Assembly (NCBI GenBank): GCA_900551445.1
Contig: URWA01000026.1
Coordinates: 1-45,439, forward strand
Reading direction: 5' to 3'
Length of the DNA: 45,439 nt
DNA from: an uncultured Bacteroides sp.
Lineage (GTDB): Bacteria > Bacteroidota > Bacteroidia > Bacteroidales > Bacteroidaceae
The notes under the pieces are model-generated. The model was not told the DNA's origin. It did no database searches and saw only the letters and a list, made by a program, of their open reading frames with translations. Of the stretch, positions 23,615 to 32,320 are shown piece by piece (position 1 is the stretch's first letter; each line of letters opens with the position of its first letter). The position numbers were made by a program, and so were the translations under genes.

Positions 23615-25819
23615 TTAGAACAAGCTCCAGGAGACGGTCAGTCCGGCCATGACGATGGCCACCATGCTCATCAGTTTGATGAGGATGTTCAGGCTCGGAC
23701 CGGAAGTGTCCTTGAACGGGTCGCCCACCGTATCGCCTACCACGGTGGCCCGGTGTACTTCGCTGCCTTTCCCGCCAAAGTTGCCTTCTTCCACGTATTT
23801 CTTCGCATTGTCCCAGGCACCGCCGGAGTTAGCCATGAAGATGGCCAGGATAAAGCCCGATGACAATCCCCCTATCAGCAGTCCGATGACGCCCGGTACC
23901 CCGAACAGCAGTCCCGTCACAATGGGAGCGATGATGGCCAGCAAGGAAGGGAATACCATTTCTTTCTGGGCACCCCGTGTGGAGATTTGTACGCAGCGGG
24001 CATAATCTGGTTCCGCCTTGCCTTCCAGAATCCCTTTGATTTCACGGAACTGCCGGCGCACTTCTTCTACCATGTGGGCTGCGGCTCTGCCCACCGCATT
24101 CATGGTCAGTCCGCAGAACAGGAAGGCCATCATGCTGCCGATAAACATTCCGGACAGTACTTTCGGATTCATCAGTGTGACGTCGTAATACATCATGAAA
24201 TCCGTAAATCCGGCTTCGTGAATGACTACCTCCAGTCCGTTGGGAAGTTCCAGTACCGTCGTACCGATGCGTTCCAGTCCGATACGGATTTCTTCGATGT
24301 AAGAAGCCAGCAGTGCCAGTCCGGTCAGGGCAGCCGAGCCGATGGCAAATCCTTTTCCGGTGGCTGCCGTGGTGTTCCCCAAGGAATCCAGCGCATCGGT
24401 CCGTTTGCGTACTTCTTCTCCCAGGCCGCTCATCTCGGCATTGCCTCCGGCGTTGTCGGCTATCGGGCCATACGCGTCTGTAGCCAAGGTTATGCCTAAG
24501 GTGGACAACATGCCCACCGCCGCAATGCCGATGCCGTAGAGTCCCATACTGATGTTCGTGAAGTCAAATCCCGAGGCCAGCCAGTAGGACAGGATGATAC
24601 CGGCCACGACGGCAATGACCGGAATCGTGGTAGATACCATGCCCAGTCCGATGCCTGAGATGATGACCGTGGCCGGTCCGGTCTTTCCGCTTTCCGCCAG
24701 TTTCCGGGTCGGCTTGTAGGATTGAGAGGTATAGAATTCCGTCGATTGTCCGATGATAACCCCCACCACCAGTCCGATGACAACGGCACAGGAGATGTAG
24801 AGCCAGTTCTCCAGCTGCAACAGCCAAAGAATCACGAAAGTGGCGATGACAATCAGTCCCGCGCTGAGGTTGGTGCCCGTTGACAAGGCCCGGAGCAGTT
24901 CCCTCATGCCTGCGTCCTCTTTGGTACGTACGGCAAAAATACCGATGATGGACAAAAGAATACCGACTGCTGCAATCAACATCGGGGCAATGACTGCCTT
25001 GAACTGCATGACCGTATCGCCGGTTCCGATGTAGGCCGCCGCTCCCAAGGCCGCTGTGGCCAGAATGGACCCGCAATAAGATTCATAGAGGTCGGCTCCC
25101 ATGCCGGCCACATCGCCCACATTGTCGCCCACGTTGTCGGCAATGGTTGCCGGGTTGCGCGGGTCATCTTCCGGGATACCTGCTTCTACTTTCCCTACCA
25201 GGTCGGCTCCCACATCGGCTGCCTTCGTGTAAATGCCTCCTCCTACACGGGCAAAGAGGGCCTGTGTGGAGGCTCCCATACCGAAAGTCAGCATGGTGGT
25301 GGTAATGATGCACAGTTTGGAGGTCGGATTCAGGGCATCTTCCGGGATGCACTGCTCCAGCAACAGATACCAGAATGAGATGTCGAACAATCCCAGTCCT
25401 ACGACGACCAGTCCCATGACAGCTCCGCTGCGGAAGGCCACTTTCAGACCTTTGTTCAAAGAGTTCCGGGCTGCATTCGCCGTGCGTGCCGAAGCGTAGG
25501 TAGCCGTTTTCATGCCCAGGTAGCCCGAAAGGCCGGAAAAGAATCCTCCCGTCAGGAAGGCCACAGGCACCCAGTGGTTTTGCAGGTTGAACCCATAGGC
25601 CATGATGGCAAACAGCACCGCCAGGGCGATAAACACGATAGTGACAATTTTATATTGCTGTTTCAGGTACGACATGGCTCCTTGCCGCACATACGAGGCG
25701 ATGCGTGCCATGGCAGGAGTACCTTCGCTTTCCTGTTTCATCTGCCGGTAGAAATATCCGGCAAGTGCCAATGCCAGCAGCGATGCGGCCGGTATCAGCC
25801 AGAAGAGGGATGTTTCCAT
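23615..25819 (-). CDS. hppA: Membrane-bound ion-translocating pyrophosphatase (K+-dependent type)
   Basis: The 734-residue protein has about 16 membrane helices and hydrolyses pyrophosphate to pump H+ and/or Na+. Substrate-site motifs are intact: DVGADLVGKVEAGIPEDDPRN, ADNVGDNVGDVAGMGADLYE, ADNAGGNAEMSG and VGDTVGDPFKDTSGP. The K+ marker region GNTTAATGKG carries Ala and Gly at the positions typical of K+-dependent enzymes. The Bacteroides vulgatus relative is known to pump both Na+ and H+; whether this one does cannot be read directly. I use the ATG at 25819; a TTG nine codons upstream overlaps the promoter -7 element. It converges on the arylacetate operon, whose ligase can make PPi. Confidence 0.94.
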   Translation of the reverse strand: METSLFWLIPAASLLALALAGYFYRQMKQESEGTPAMARIASYVRQGAMSYLKQQYKIVTIVFIALAVLFAIMAYGFNLQNHWVPVAFLTGGFFSGLSGYLGMKTATYASARTANAARNSLNKGLKVAFRSGAVMGLVVVGLGLFDISFWYLLLEQCIPEDALNPTSKLCIITTTMLTFGMGASTQALFARVGGGIYTKAADVGADLVGKVEAGIPEDDPRNPATIADNVGDNVGDVAGMGADLYESYCGSILATAALGAAAYIGTGDTVMQFKAVIAPMLIAAVGILLSIIGIFAVRTKEDAGMRELLRALSTGTNLSAGLIVIATFVILWLLQLENWLYISCAVVIGLVVGVIIGQSTEFYTSQSYKPTRKLAESGKTGPATVIISGIGLGMVSTTIPVIAVVAGIILSYWLASGFDFTNISMGLYGIGIAAVGMLSTLGITLATDAYGPIADNAGGNAEMSGLGEEVRKRTDALDSLGNTTAATGKGFAIGSAALTGLALLASYIEEIRIGLERIGTTVLELPNGLEVVIHEAGFTDFMMYYDVTLMNPKVLSGMFIGSMMAFLFCGLTMNAVGRAAAHMVEEVRRQFREIKGILEGKAEPDYARCVQISTRGAQKEMVFPSLLAIIAPIVTGLLFGVPGVIGLLIGGLSSGFILAIFMANSGGAWDNAKKYVEEGNFGGKGSEVHRATVVGDTVGDPFKDTSGPSLNILIKLMSMVAIVMAGLTVSWSLF

Positions 25820-25843
25820 AATATCTTGATATAAGAGTTTCCT

Positions 25844-25851
25844 CAAACTTA
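25844..25851 (-). promoter_or_regulatory. Candidate hppA -7 element
   Basis: The leftward strand reads TAAGTTTG, matching TAnnTTTG. It implies a start near 25837, just upstream of the ATG at 25819, and argues against the TTG start. Confidence 0.5.
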
Positions 25852-26101
25852 CAAAAAATCTTTGGAATAATCACATAAAATCCAGTGGATTCCGGTGGCT
25901 GAAAAGGAGGATAATGTGGCTTTTTTGTGGAAATGATAATTATCCCGGGGACGTGTGTTCTATGAGGTAAATATGTAAAGCTGTATTGATTTGTATACTG
26001 TAAAAATGTGGTGGAAGATATATTTTATGCTTAAATTGATATTCTTTGGAAGAAATTTTGAGTGCCATTGGTGTTCCATACTTGGAAAGGGGCACAAAGA
26101 G
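25852..26101. other. AT-rich intergenic segment without a supported gene
   Basis: This lies between the divergent hppA and ATPase genes. A 79-codon leftward frame is open here but has no promoter, ribosome site or recognisable product. I see no terminal repeats or integrase remnant. Confidence 0.5.
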
Positions 26102-26132
26102 TTGTGTCTCTGTCTGAAAAACATTATCTTCG
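26101..26132 (+). promoter_or_regulatory. Candidate promoter of the ATPase/TOPRIM-like pair
   Basis: GTTG (26101-26104), 20 nt, then TATCTTCG (26125-26132), one base off the -7 consensus. It implies a leader of about 70 nt. Confidence 0.45.
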
Positions 26133-26210
26133 CAATATAGAACGTAAGATTTCTTCATTATAGAGTGAATGAGACTCAATACAAGAGTTGCTCAATAAAA
26201 GTTATATGAT

Positions 26211-27593
26211 ATGATTACCAAGATAGAAATTGACGGATTTAAGTCCTTTTCGGATTTTCAGATGGAGTTTACACCCTTTACTGTTATAGCAGGGACGAAT
26301 GCATCGGGTAAGAGTAATCTGTTTGATGCGTTGCATCTTCTGTCCAATCTGGCTGTAATGGACCTGCGTACGGCTTTTTCCTACAAAAATTTAAGGGGAG
26401 ACGTGAAGGAATTGTTTACACAATATGGAGATAAGGTGACAGCACGCAAAATGCATTTTGCAGTGGAATTGCTGGTAGAAAGGAAAATTGTTGATAATTG
26501 GGGGGGGCAATGTGACATAAAAACGCCAAGATTACGTTATGAACTGACCATTGCCCGGAAAGAAAATGGAAAAGGATTTGAAGAGTTGGTGGTTGAGTAT
26601 GAATACTTGACTAAAATCAATACGGATGATGATAAATGGGCAAAAAAATATCTTGGAGAAAAAAATAAGCAGATTTGGAAAAACTCACAGAGTGGAGGCA
26701 GTTCCAAACCTTATATTTATACAGAGCAGATAAACGGTGTGACTACTATACGGATGCGGCAGGATGGTAGGCAAGGAGGAAAGGCTGCACCTGCAAATGC
26801 AGTGAATCAGACGGTATTGGCTAGTGTGGCTACTACGGATTTTCCACATGTGTTAGCTGCCAAGAAGGAGATAAGCAATTGGAATTTTATGCAGCTTAAT
26901 CCGGAGATTCTTCGCGAACCAACCCGATATGAGGTTAATTTAGATGATAAAATAGGACATAGTGGAGAAAATTTGGCGGCAGCACTTTACAGAATTAAGG
27001 AAGAGAGCGCTTATAACTTGCAACTCATTTCTTTTAAGTTGAACTCTTTTTTACCAGAGTTTACGAGTGTGGATGTGTTGGATGATACGGCGAATAAGCA
27101 ATTTCTGATTCGTTTAAAGAATGAAGACGGTAAGGTTTTTACTTCTAGGGTACTTTCGGAAGGGACACTCCGTTTGTTGACGTTGTGTATTTTACTTTAT
27201 GATGACAAATATCAAGGATTACTTTGTTTTGAAGAGCCAGAAAATGGCATACATCCCTTTCGCATTGCTACTATGGTGGAGTTGTTACGTGAGTTGAGTA
27301 CTTCGTTTGAGAAAGGGGAGTCGCTCCGTCAGGTGATTGTTAACACACATTCTCCGGTGTTTCTCCGTGTATTGAAAACGCATTTTAATGATGAGGATAT
27401 TTTTGTCAGCATTTGGTTCTCAAAACTTACTACGAAGTTGATAACTAAGGAAGAAGGGAAACGTAAATTACGGACTAGCAAAATGGTACCTTTGACAAAA
27501 GATTTACAATATTCATTTTCGGAAGCTGATATTAAAATGACTATAGCAGATGCAACACGTTATCTTGAAAGTCAGGAAAGGATGGAAGTATGA
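26211..27593 (+). CDS. ABC-type AAA ATPase (OLD/SMC-like), candidate defence protein
   Basis: The 460-residue protein is a full ABC-type ATPase: Walker A GTNASGKSN (28-36), signature LSEGTLR (Ser316-Gly318), Walker B LCFEEPENGIHP (Glu341, Glu342) and switch His380 in VNTHSPVF. The middle third is charged and less conserved, probably coiled. No TOPRIM or nuclease domain is fused at the C terminus, unlike OLD proteins. The next gene overlaps by 4 nt and has TOPRIM-like acidic motifs, so together they resemble a split OLD or PARIS-like pair. Base composition is clearly more AT-rich than the neighbours, suggesting transfer. A DNA-repair role without defence is possible. Confidence 0.85.
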   Translation: MITKIEIDGFKSFSDFQMEFTPFTVIAGTNASGKSNLFDALHLLSNLAVMDLRTAFSYKNLRGDVKELFTQYGDKVTARKMHFAVELLVERKIVDNWGGQCDIKTPRLRYELTIARKENGKGFEELVVEYEYLTKINTDDDKWAKKYLGEKNKQIWKNSQSGGSSKPYIYTEQINGVTTIRMRQDGRQGGKAAPANAVNQTVLASVATTDFPHVLAAKKEISNWNFMQLNPEILREPTRYEVNLDDKIGHSGENLAAALYRIKEESAYNLQLISFKLNSFLPEFTSVDVLDDTANKQFLIRLKNEDGKVFTSRVLSEGTLRLLTLCILLYDDKYQGLLCFEEPENGIHPFRIATMVELLRELSTSFEKGESLRQVIVNTHSPVFLRVLKTHFNDEDIFVSIWFSKLTTKLITKEEGKRKLRTSKMVPLTKDLQYSFSEADIKMTIADATRYLESQERMEV

Positions 27594-28258
27594 TACAATT
27601 GGTGATTGGACTAAATACGGAAGGACCTACTGACGTTCGTTTTCTGACTGATATTGTTAAAAGGACTTTTGATGATATTGCTTTTGAATGTCCGAAAGAT
27701 ATCGAGATATTGGATATTCAACATATTGCAGTACAGAAAGACGAATTTGTACCCATGATTCTGGAGGCTTCTCGAAAAGGAGTAGAGGATTTTGGTATCT
27801 CTATATTGTGTGTGCATCGTGATGCAGATGATAAAAATATGGATGATGTGATGAAGTATAGTTTTCTTCCGTTGTCGAAGGCTTTAGAGGATAAAGATGA
27901 AGCGATATATTGTAAGGTGATTATTCCAGTGATTCCGGTCCGGATGATGGAGGCATGGATGTTGGCGGACACTCAGTTGCTGAAAGATTTTATTGATGCC
28001 TCTAAGGTTCCAGATGGTGAATTGGGGATAGAGCGGAATCCAGAAAATTATGCCGATCCGAAGGCGGTGATAGAGGAGGCTATTAGGAAAGCAAGTGCTG
28101 GAAAGACTAAACGAAGGAGGGATGTGATTGGTATAGCTGAATTGTATGAACAAATAGGGAAGAATGTGAATTTGGAAAATCTTCGTCATTTGCCCTCTTT
28201 TCGTTGCTTTGAAGAACAGATTCGTGCGGCTTTCCGTCGTTTGAATTATTTACATTGA
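27590..28258 (+). CDS. DUF4276-like protein with TOPRIM-like motifs, partner of the ATPase
   Basis: The 222-residue protein overlaps the ATPase gene by 4 nt (ATGA), so the two are translationally coupled. An N-terminal NTEGPTD (Glu11, Asp15) and CVHRDADDKN (Asp78, Asp80) are spaced as the Glu and Asp-x-Asp of TOPRIM nucleases. PVRMMEAWMLAD (117-127) is a motif I associate with DUF4276. A basic stretch KTKRRR lies near residue 167. It probably provides the effector, perhaps a nuclease, controlled by the ATPase; this is inference from fold motifs and pairing. It shares the AT-rich composition of its partner. Family assignment is from memory of motifs, not a search. Confidence 0.72.
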   Translation: MIQLVIGLNTEGPTDVRFLTDIVKRTFDDIAFECPKDIEILDIQHIAVQKDEFVPMILEASRKGVEDFGISILCVHRDADDKNMDDVMKYSFLPLSKALEDKDEAIYCKVIIPVIPVRMMEAWMLADTQLLKDFIDASKVPDGELGIERNPENYADPKAVIEEAIRKASAGKTKRRRDVIGIAELYEQIGKNVNLENLRHLPSFRCFEEQIRAAFRRLNYLH

Positions 28259-28326
28259 TTATTTGTGCTTTTTAGAACGTAAATTAGTTAGATAATTATT
28301 ACATTAACTTTTACGTTAAGGTGAGG

Positions 28327-28365
28327 ACTCCTTTGTCATTTGTAATATTTGGCAAGGGAGTTTTT
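28327..28365 (+). terminator. Terminator of the ATPase/TOPRIM-like pair
   Basis: ACTCCTTTG (28327-28335) pairs with CAAGGGAGT (28353-28361) with one G-U, followed by T's. It lies about 70 nt after the second gene and abuts the dyad array. Confidence 0.65.
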
Positions 28366-28454
28366 ACGTTTCCGCGGGCAGAGCCTTACGTTTCCCTTGG
28401 CGGAACCGTACGTTTCTGCACCGGAAAACGTATGTTTCCCGCACGGGAAACATA
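28365..28454. repeat. Array of four 22-bp dyad repeats (array B)
   Basis: Units start at 28365, 28387, 28409 and 28431, exactly 22 bp apart, each beginning TACGTTTC or TATGTTTC. The last forms a perfect dyad, TATGTTTCCC-GCAC-GGGAAACATA (28431-28454). Units 2 and 3 are near-dyads, unit 1 is weaker. Neighbouring dyads share a TA step. Period and AAACG/CGTTT core match array A 24 kb away. Confidence 0.85.
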
Positions 28455-28705
28455 AATCGGATAAGTCGATATTTTGATTAAGATGCTTGCATTTGTCAGA
28501 TTCTCATCGTATATTGCTGAAAATTCCAGTTCTGTGAGAGGATATAGTAAAAATATGTAAGTATTTTTCAGTTTGCAGATGGGTCTGCCCAAAAACGGCT
28601 GGAATTTCTTCTTTAAAGATGTAGATTGTCAAGAAGATGTAACAATAAATAGCAGTTTGTTGTTTTTTTATCACTTTTAAAGACAATTTTGTGGTTTATT
28701 TTCGA
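28455..28705. other. AT-rich spacer upstream of aconitase
   Basis: No gene, RNA or clear secondary structure is supported in this stretch between array B and the aconitase promoter. Confidence 0.5.
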
Positions 28706-28713
28706 TATATTTG
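28706..28713 (+). promoter_or_regulatory. Aconitase operon -7 element
   Basis: TATATTTG matches TAnnTTTG and lies 29 nt before the ATG. A TTTG upstream is 14 nt away, shorter than usual, so the -33 is uncertain. Confidence 0.6.
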
Positions 28714-28742
28714 CGCACTAAGTTATAAAAAGGATTGCTCAG

Positions 28743-30998
28743 ATGATTTATGACATGGAAATGCAGAAGACGTTCTATGCGTCGTATGCGGAAAAAGTAG
28801 GAAAAGCCCGGAAGAAACTGGGACGCGCCATGACCTTGGCCGAGAAAATATTGTATGCCCATTTGTACGACGAGCACACGATGGCTCCGTTCCGTCGGGG
28901 AGAAGAGTATGTCAATTTCCGTCCCGACCGGGTGGCCATGCAGGATGCTACGGCACAGATGGCGTTGCTGCAGTTTATGAATGCCGGAAAATCTGTATCA
29001 GCAGTGCCTGCCACTGTACATTGCGACCATTTGATTCAAGCATATAAGGGAGTGGAAGAGGATTTGCCTTCCGCTTGTACCACGAATAAAGAGGTATATG
29101 ACTTTTTGAAGAGTGTGGCTTCGAAATACGGTATCGGCTTCTGGAAGCCGGGAGCGGGAATCATCCATCAGGTGGTGCTGGAGAACTATGCGTTCCCGGG
29201 CGGAATGATGGTGGGTACCGATTCTCATACGCCGAATGCGGGTGGCTTGGGAATGATTGCCATCGGTGTGGGCGGTGCCGACGCGGTGGACGTGATGACC
29301 GGCATGGAATGGGAACTGAAGATGCCGAAACTGATTGGCGTGAAGCTGACCGGTAAACTGAACGGCTGGGCTTCGCCGAAGGATGTGATTCTGAAGCTGG
29401 CAGGTATCCTGACCGTGAAAGGGGGAACCAATGCCATCATCGAATATTTTGGAGAAGGTACACATTCGTTGTCGGCTACTGGAAAGGCTACCATCTGCAA
29501 CATGGGAGCGGAAGTGGGAGCTACGACTTCGGTCTTCCCGTACGATGAGGAAATGAAACGCTACTTGTGTGCGACTGGCCGTGAGGAGATTGCTTCACTG
29601 GCTGAGGCCAATGCAGCCGACTTGCAGGCGGATGCCGAAGTGGCACAGTGTCCGGAAAAATACTACGACCGGTTGATTGAAATCGACCTTTCGGCTTTGG
29701 AACCTTATGTGAACGGTCCGTTCACCCCCGATGCAGCTTGTCCGATTTCGGAATTTGCGGCCCGTGTGAAGAAGGAAGGTTTCCCGCAGAAGATGGAAGT
29801 GGGACTGATTGGCTCCTGTACCAACTCTTCTTATCAGGATTTGAGCCGTGCGGCTTCGGTAGCCCGTCAGGTAAAGGCGAAGGGACTGAAGATGCAGGCT
29901 TCGCTGATTATCAATCCAGGGTCCGAGCAGGTGTATTGCACGGCCCAGCGTGACGGCATGATTGAAGACCTGAAGAGTATCGGTGGCGTGGTGATGACCA
30001 ACGCCTGTGGTCCTTGTATCGGTCAGTGGAAGCGTGTGACCGACGACCCGTTGCGGGCCAATTCCATCGTGACTTCGTTCAACCGTAACTTTGCCAAACG
30101 TGCCGACGGGAATCCGAATACGCATGCGTTTATTGCTTCACCGGAAATTGCGGTCGCTTTTGCCATTGCCGGTGACTTGTGCTTCAATCCGCTGACGGAT
30201 ACCCTGAAGAATGAAAAGGGCGAGGCGGTGAAACTGGATCCGCCCACAGGAGAAACCTTGCCTTTGAAAGGCTTTACGGTGGATGACAACGGGTATGTGG
30301 CTCCTTCGGCCGACGGAGGCAAGGTGGAAGTCACCATTCAGCCGGATTCACAGCGTTTGCAGAAGCTGGAACCGTTTGCCCCATGGAACGGAGAAGATTT
30401 CATGGAATTGCCGCTGCTGATCAAGACGCAGGGAAAATGTACGACCGACCATATTTCGATGGCCGGACCGTGGTTGCGTTTCCGTGGGCACTTGGAAAAT
30501 ATTTCCGATAACATGCTGATGGGAGCGGTCAATGCCTTCAACGGAAAGACCAACTGCGTATGGAACCAGCTGACGGGCGAGTATGAGGCGGTTTCTGCCG
30601 TGGCCAAGCAATACAAGGCGAAGGGCATGGGCTCTATCGTCGTAGCGGAAGAAAACTACGGAGAGGGCTCCAGCCGGGAACATGCGGCCATGGAACCGCG
30701 TTTTTTGAACGTGCGGGTCATTCTGGCCAAGAGCTTTGCCCGTATTCATGAAACCAACCTGAAGAAACAGGGTATGCTGGCACTGACTTTTGCCAACAAG
30801 GATGATTACGACAAGGTGCGTGAACACGACCGGATTTCCATTCTGGGATTGCAGCATTTTGCACCGGGACGTCCGCTGTATGCCGTACTGACGCACGATG
30901 ACGGCACGACGGAGACTTTCGAAGTGCTTCACACCTATAATGAAATGCAAATTAACTGGTTCAAAGCGGGTTCTGCCTTGAACACCTTTAAAAAATAA
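28743..30998 (+). CDS. acnA: Aconitate hydratase
   Basis: The 751-residue enzyme isomerises citrate to isocitrate in the cytoplasm. Cluster cysteines are Cys359 (GSCTNSSYQD), Cys422 and Cys425 (TNACGPCIGQW). Other marks are GTDSHTPNAGGLG and the swivel-domain EENYGEGSSREHAA. Length and motifs fit the mitochondrial-type aconitase common in Bacteroidales. The ATG at 28743 (MIYDMEMQKTFYASYAEKV) fits the family N terminus. It heads an acn-icd-gltA operon (7-nt gap to icd), which supplies 2-oxoglutarate for glutamate synthesis in cells lacking a full oxidative cycle. The symbol is by type. Confidence 0.95.
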   Translation: MIYDMEMQKTFYASYAEKVGKARKKLGRAMTLAEKILYAHLYDEHTMAPFRRGEEYVNFRPDRVAMQDATAQMALLQFMNAGKSVSAVPATVHCDHLIQAYKGVEEDLPSACTTNKEVYDFLKSVASKYGIGFWKPGAGIIHQVVLENYAFPGGMMVGTDSHTPNAGGLGMIAIGVGGADAVDVMTGMEWELKMPKLIGVKLTGKLNGWASPKDVILKLAGILTVKGGTNAIIEYFGEGTHSLSATGKATICNMGAEVGATTSVFPYDEEMKRYLCATGREEIASLAEANAADLQADAEVAQCPEKYYDRLIEIDLSALEPYVNGPFTPDAACPISEFAARVKKEGFPQKMEVGLIGSCTNSSYQDLSRAASVARQVKAKGLKMQASLIINPGSEQVYCTAQRDGMIEDLKSIGGVVMTNACGPCIGQWKRVTDDPLRANSIVTSFNRNFAKRADGNPNTHAFIASPEIAVAFAIAGDLCFNPLTDTLKNEKGEAVKLDPPTGETLPLKGFTVDDNGYVAPSADGGKVEVTIQPDSQRLQKLEPFAPWNGEDFMELPLLIKTQGKCTTDHISMAGPWLRFRGHLENISDNMLMGAVNAFNGKTNCVWNQLTGEYEAVSAVAKQYKAKGMGSIVVAEENYGEGSSREHAAMEPRFLNVRVILAKSFARIHETNLKKQGMLALTFANKDDYDKVREHDRISILGLQHFAPGRPLYAVLTHDDGTTETFEVLHTYNEMQINWFKAGSALNTFKK

Positions 30999-31005
30999 GA
31001 GAGAT

Positions 31006-32271
31006 ATGAGTAACAGCAAGATGTATATGGAAGACGGGAAACTGATGGTTCCCGACAATGTGGTGATTCCTTTTATCGAAGGAGATGGAGTAGGCGCTGA
31101 AATTACTCCGGTATGTCAGAAGATTGTCAATGCAGCGGTAGAGCTGGCTTATGTGGGTAAGCGCAGCATTGAGTGGAAAGAAGTGCTGGCAGGGGGTAAG
31201 GCCTTTGAAAAGACAGGTGAATGGTTGCCGCAGGCTACGCTGGATGCATTCAAGGAATACCTGGTAGGTATCAAGGGGCCGTTGACCACTCCGGTAGGCG
31301 GAGGTATCCGTTCGTTGAATGTAGCGCTGCGACAGACCCTCGACTTGTATGTCTGTCTGCGTCCGGTACGCTGGTTCAAGGGTGTAGTTTCTCCGGTAAA
31401 AGAGCCTCATAAGGTGAACATGTATATTTTCCGTGAAAATACAGAGGATATTTATGCCGGTATCGAGTGGGAACAGGGCACTCCGGAAGCGCAGAAGTTC
31501 TATAAATTCCTGCACGACGAGATGGGCGTCACCAAGGTACGTTTCCCGGAAACTTCTTCATTCGGTGTGAAACCGGTATCGAAGGAAGGAACACAGCGGT
31601 TGGTACGTGCGGCCATCCAGTTTGCACTGGACAACGGACTGCCTTCAGTGACACTGGTACATAAAGGAAACATCATGAAGTTTACCGAGGGAGGCTTCAA
31701 GCGCTGGGGATACGAAGTGGCTGAAACGGAATTCAAGGACCGTACTTTCACCATGAACGAGTATGACCGTCTGAAGAAAGAATTGGGCGAGGAATCTGCC
31801 AAGGCTGCCGTAGCCAAGGCCCTCAATGAAGGCAAACTGGTGGTGAAGGACTGCATTGCCGATGCGTTCCTGCAGAATACGCTGTTGCTGCCGGAAGAAT
31901 ATTCCGTGATTGCGACATTGAACCTGAACGGAGACTATATATCCGACCAGCTGGCTGCCATGGTGGGCGGCATCGGTATCGCGCCGGGTGCCAATATCAA
32001 TTACCAGACCGGCCATGCCATTTTTGAGGCGACTCACGGCACGGCGCCGAACATTGCCGGACAGGATGTGGTCAATCCTTGCTCCCTGTTGTTGTCGTCG
32101 GTGATGATGCTGGAATACATGGGCTGGAAAGAAGCTGCCCAGCTGATTGTGAATGCATTGGAAAAAGCATTCTCCAACGGCGAGGCTACGGCCGACCTGG
32201 CCCGTTTCATGCCGAAAGGAAACGCACTGGGAACAAAGGATTTTGGACAGCGAATCGTCGAACTGCTGTAA
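31006..32271 (+). CDS. icd: Isocitrate dehydrogenase, NADP-type
   Basis: The 421-residue enzyme decarboxylates isocitrate to 2-oxoglutarate. FIEGDGVGAEITP and IRSLNVALRQTLDLYVCLRPV carry the substrate-binding Ser and Arg residues. VHKGNIMKFTEGGF holds the catalytic Lys. FEATHGTAPNIAGQD is the cofactor region of Icd proteins; NADP rather than NAD use is likely from family type but was not tested. It lies 7 nt after aconitase and 49 nt before citrate synthase in the same direction. Confidence 0.95.
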   Translation: MSNSKMYMEDGKLMVPDNVVIPFIEGDGVGAEITPVCQKIVNAAVELAYVGKRSIEWKEVLAGGKAFEKTGEWLPQATLDAFKEYLVGIKGPLTTPVGGGIRSLNVALRQTLDLYVCLRPVRWFKGVVSPVKEPHKVNMYIFRENTEDIYAGIEWEQGTPEAQKFYKFLHDEMGVTKVRFPETSSFGVKPVSKEGTQRLVRAAIQFALDNGLPSVTLVHKGNIMKFTEGGFKRWGYEVAETEFKDRTFTMNEYDRLKKELGEESAKAAVAKALNEGKLVVKDCIADAFLQNTLLLPEEYSVIATLNLNGDYISDQLAAMVGGIGIAPGANINYQTGHAIFEATHGTAPNIAGQDVVNPCSLLLSSVMMLEYMGWKEAAQLIVNALEKAFSNGEATADLARFMPKGNALGTKDFGQRIVELL

Positions 32272-32320
32272 GAGCAGACGGTTCTTTTGTCGGAATGATT
32301 AATGGATAAAAGAGAAGTTT

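Noticed and set aside
25940..26179. A 79-codon leftward frame upstream of the ATPase gene
   Set aside because: No promoter, ribosome site or recognisable domain, and it overlaps the likely promoter of the ATPase pair.
28365..28454. Possible CRISPR array
   Set aside because: Units are contiguous 22-bp dyads without unique spacers of regular length, and there are no cas genes.
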